This document shows, piece by piece, positions 61,817 through 64,000 of a stretch of 64,000 nucleotides of DNA (the first letter of the stretch is position 1; each line of letters starts with the position of its first letter). This DNA comes from Anisus vortex (Eukaryota; Mollusca; Gastropoda; Planorbidae), in the NCBI GenBank assembly GCA_949126835.1, contig OX421497.1:10573632-10637631 (forward strand), given 5' to 3'. The position numbers were made by a program, and so were the translations under genes. Below the pieces are notes generated by a model. It saw nothing but the letters and a program-made list of their open reading frames with translations. It was not told the origin of the DNA and made no database searches.

Positions 61817-64000
61817 CTTAAAAAAACATTATATTAAGCTGAACTTTAATGATCTAACATAGTACACTGGCTCTTATGTATAACTAGAAATATAAGTTGA
61901 GTAATAGCATTGTGCAGAGACTAATTGATGAAATGGCAGGTGATGTAGAGTGCATTGTGTGATTACATTAAAACAAATCAATTTTTTTTACAACTTGAAG
62001 AGTTGACAGTCAAGCTTTACTTTTAGCTAGAGTGTATTTTATTATATAAGGGAAAATTTGAGAATTAGCTAGGAAAAAAATAAATGACACTATAGGTAAA
62101 TTTATATTACTTAAACTAAAAGATCTTTTAAGGAAAAAAGAAATTAATATTGATTATTTATATAGCGCTTGTATCCATGCATGTTCAGTGCGCTCTTGGT
62201 ATAAATTGCATTTGCAGATGTTTGGGTAATGAGTATACAAGGCAGAGAACCACTAATTCATTGAGAAAGGTCTTTAAATTCTTTAAAAATCTCTCAGTGT
62301 CTGAGGCAAGCTGTTCCATATAGAAGGTGCCACAGAGTCAAATGAGCGCACTCTAAATGAATTCCTTTTGTGTCTACCACACTGAGAATTCTCAGAGCAG
62401 ACTGATGCGGAGCGCAGAACCTTTAATGGTGCCTGCTTTAATATGAGTTTTTAAAAGTAAGAATGATTCAGTGCTGTTTATGCATCCGAAGGTAAAGGAC
62501 ATAATTTAGTGATTTATGGCTTCATCACAAGGAGCAAGTGGAGATCTTGTAGAACTGGAGAGATATGATCCTGCTTCTTTGTCCGCGACACAATACGTGC
62601 TGCAGTGTTTTATACCCTCTGGAGTCTTCGCAATTGGTTCTAGGGCAAACCCCACATGCAACTGTTGCAGTTATCCAACCTTGACTAGACTAGACATACT
62701 ACTATGTTATTGGCTGTTCTCCTATGGAGTTGAGTTTGCAGCTGACACAGTGTGCATAGATGAAATGAACAAGCTTTAACCACAGCACTGATATGTGGAA
62801 CCATTGTCAGTTTACTTTCAATAAAAAGGCCAAGGTCTTAGTTAGACAAAGGGATTTCGGAAACCCCAATTTTGATGCTGTAATAGCGAACGTTTGAACC
62901 ACAGATAATTGCCTCTGTGTTTGTAAGAAATGGGCGTTAATCATTTTGGTTGCAAAAGGATATCCATCAATTTCTCTAGGTCTTTGGGTTTTAGCAATAT
63001 TTTTTTTATTTCATTTCCATTACCCTGTTTAGTGGAACCTGCATTTGGTGCTGTTACCACTCTGTTGTCGCTGATGAGAAGCAAATTGAAAGTAATGCAG
63101 CATGGAAACAGAATTGTTTTGGTAACCAAAAATTAACCAAAAATAGACAACTTCTTGCAACATACCAGCCACAAGCTTCACTTTAATATTGATTTTTTTT
63201 AAACTTCTTGTGCTGTACATTTGTTTATAGTATTTATTTTAAAAAAAACAATCAAACATACTTGTTCTTTTCAGGACTTTTTAGGATTGTAAAAATGCAC
63301 ACAAATCTACTTGTATTTTTTTTAGAAATAAATTTATGCAACAAAATTTACTCTTTAATTTAATTTTGGAGGGGGGGAGTGATAGGGATAAAAAATAGAA
63401 AAGGGGGCAGAAAAAGGTTGAGTATCTATTTAGTATTATATCGATAATGACTGTATTAAAACACTCTAGCAGGTTATACGCTGGAATATGGGCTACATAC
63501 TGCATAATAAGCTGCATAGTCATGTCTATAGTGAATATAGTCTATAGTGTCTGGGCCTATAGTCATATATAGAATATATGTCATAGTCAGACTCATACTA
63601 TACTACTTTAGTTGTCTATAGGGTAGACGCTAAAGTACTAAAGTTAAGACATGGGTGGTTAGTGAAATCTGTAGGCATAGGGCATCATTGAATAGGGCCC
63701 ATTCAGCAAAGTCTTGGTAATTTAACCAGTTTTTCTCTCATCCGTCCTCTGAGTCTAGTCTTGATCAGAATATGTGTTTTAATTTCCTGGTCTGTTCAGG
63801 ATCAGGCACACCCATTCCATGCCTACACCTACACTATATTACTATATAATAGTATATAAGTTATATAGGGCCTGCTACTATGATTATGAATATGATAAAT
63901 AGGCCTAAATAGTAGTAAATAGGCAGGCCTAAAATTTGCATTTATTTTTCAGCCTCCTTTGGGCGGCTAGGTAGCGGCGATTCATCTAATTGTAAACTTA
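61817..64000. other. Right edge: interspersed repeat and unassigned DNA
   Basis: 62152-62900 is a long repeat starting TTATATAGCGCTTGTATCCA with a GC-richer end, related in style to 26905-27560. 63520-63620 is rich in TATAGTC motifs. No exon of the right-hand gene was recognised here. Confidence 0.45.

Noticed and set aside
63361..63523. 80-residue minus frame near the right end
   Set aside because: AT-rich chance frame with no splice or homology support.

Overview
The window looks like AT-rich invertebrate nuclear DNA, most likely from a gastropod mollusc (a pulmonate or planorbid-type snail is my best guess). The basis is short exons with GT..AG introns, intronless class A receptors of a kind expanded in gastropods, many tRNA-derived SINE, LINE and hAT-type fragments, and abundant minisatellites. 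The organism is an inference from style; nothing in the sequence names a species.

Left half (about 2.7-29.7 kb, minus strand): I assembled by hand one gene of at least 21 exons. It starts at an ATG at 29730 and is still open at 2702. All 21 exons join in frame (2454 nt, 818 codons), each with an AG acceptor and GT donor. The N-terminal half is low complexity and holds one exon with about 42 tandem heptads of the NKGQADV type. Seven small symmetric phase 0-0 exons follow. The C-terminal part (residues about 483-818) follows, in order, the landmarks of the SLOG/LSDAT nucleotide-sensing region of TRPM cation channels, including a GYGGMGDIIA motif where TRPMs have GSGRxADxIA. I call it a divergent TRPM-like gene; any pore region would lie left of the window.

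Mobile DNA in and around this gene: a Ty3/Gypsy-type element with an uninterrupted gag-protease frame (1-1642) and 5' LTR (2009-2681) sits 20 bp beyond the last donor. A solo LTR of the same family with a 4-bp target duplication lies at 14833-15508. There are hAT-type and piggyBac-like MITEs, SINEs, decayed LINEs and intronic minisatellites, one of which multiplies a 5' splice-site-like motif right after a real donor.

Middle (30-52 kb): LINE tails ending in (TA)n, a broken Gypsy gag-protease-RT copy (32080-33475), a 49-bp minisatellite, two related intronless class A GPCRs facing each other (40676-41713 plus, 47047-48045 minus), and between them a truncated pol fragment, two LTR families and a 41/42-bp minisatellite. 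The leader of the LTR at 44391-45064 has an 18-nt primer-binding site of the tRNA-Pro type.

Right end (55.3-61.8 kb, minus strand): the last six exons of a second gene were assembled in frame, ending ...VPKRY-stop. I do not recognise its product; it is short-exoned and rich in Pro, Tyr and Trp. A nested SINE/hAT MITE and other repeats lie around it. All coding calls are from manual reading, with no search or transcript support.
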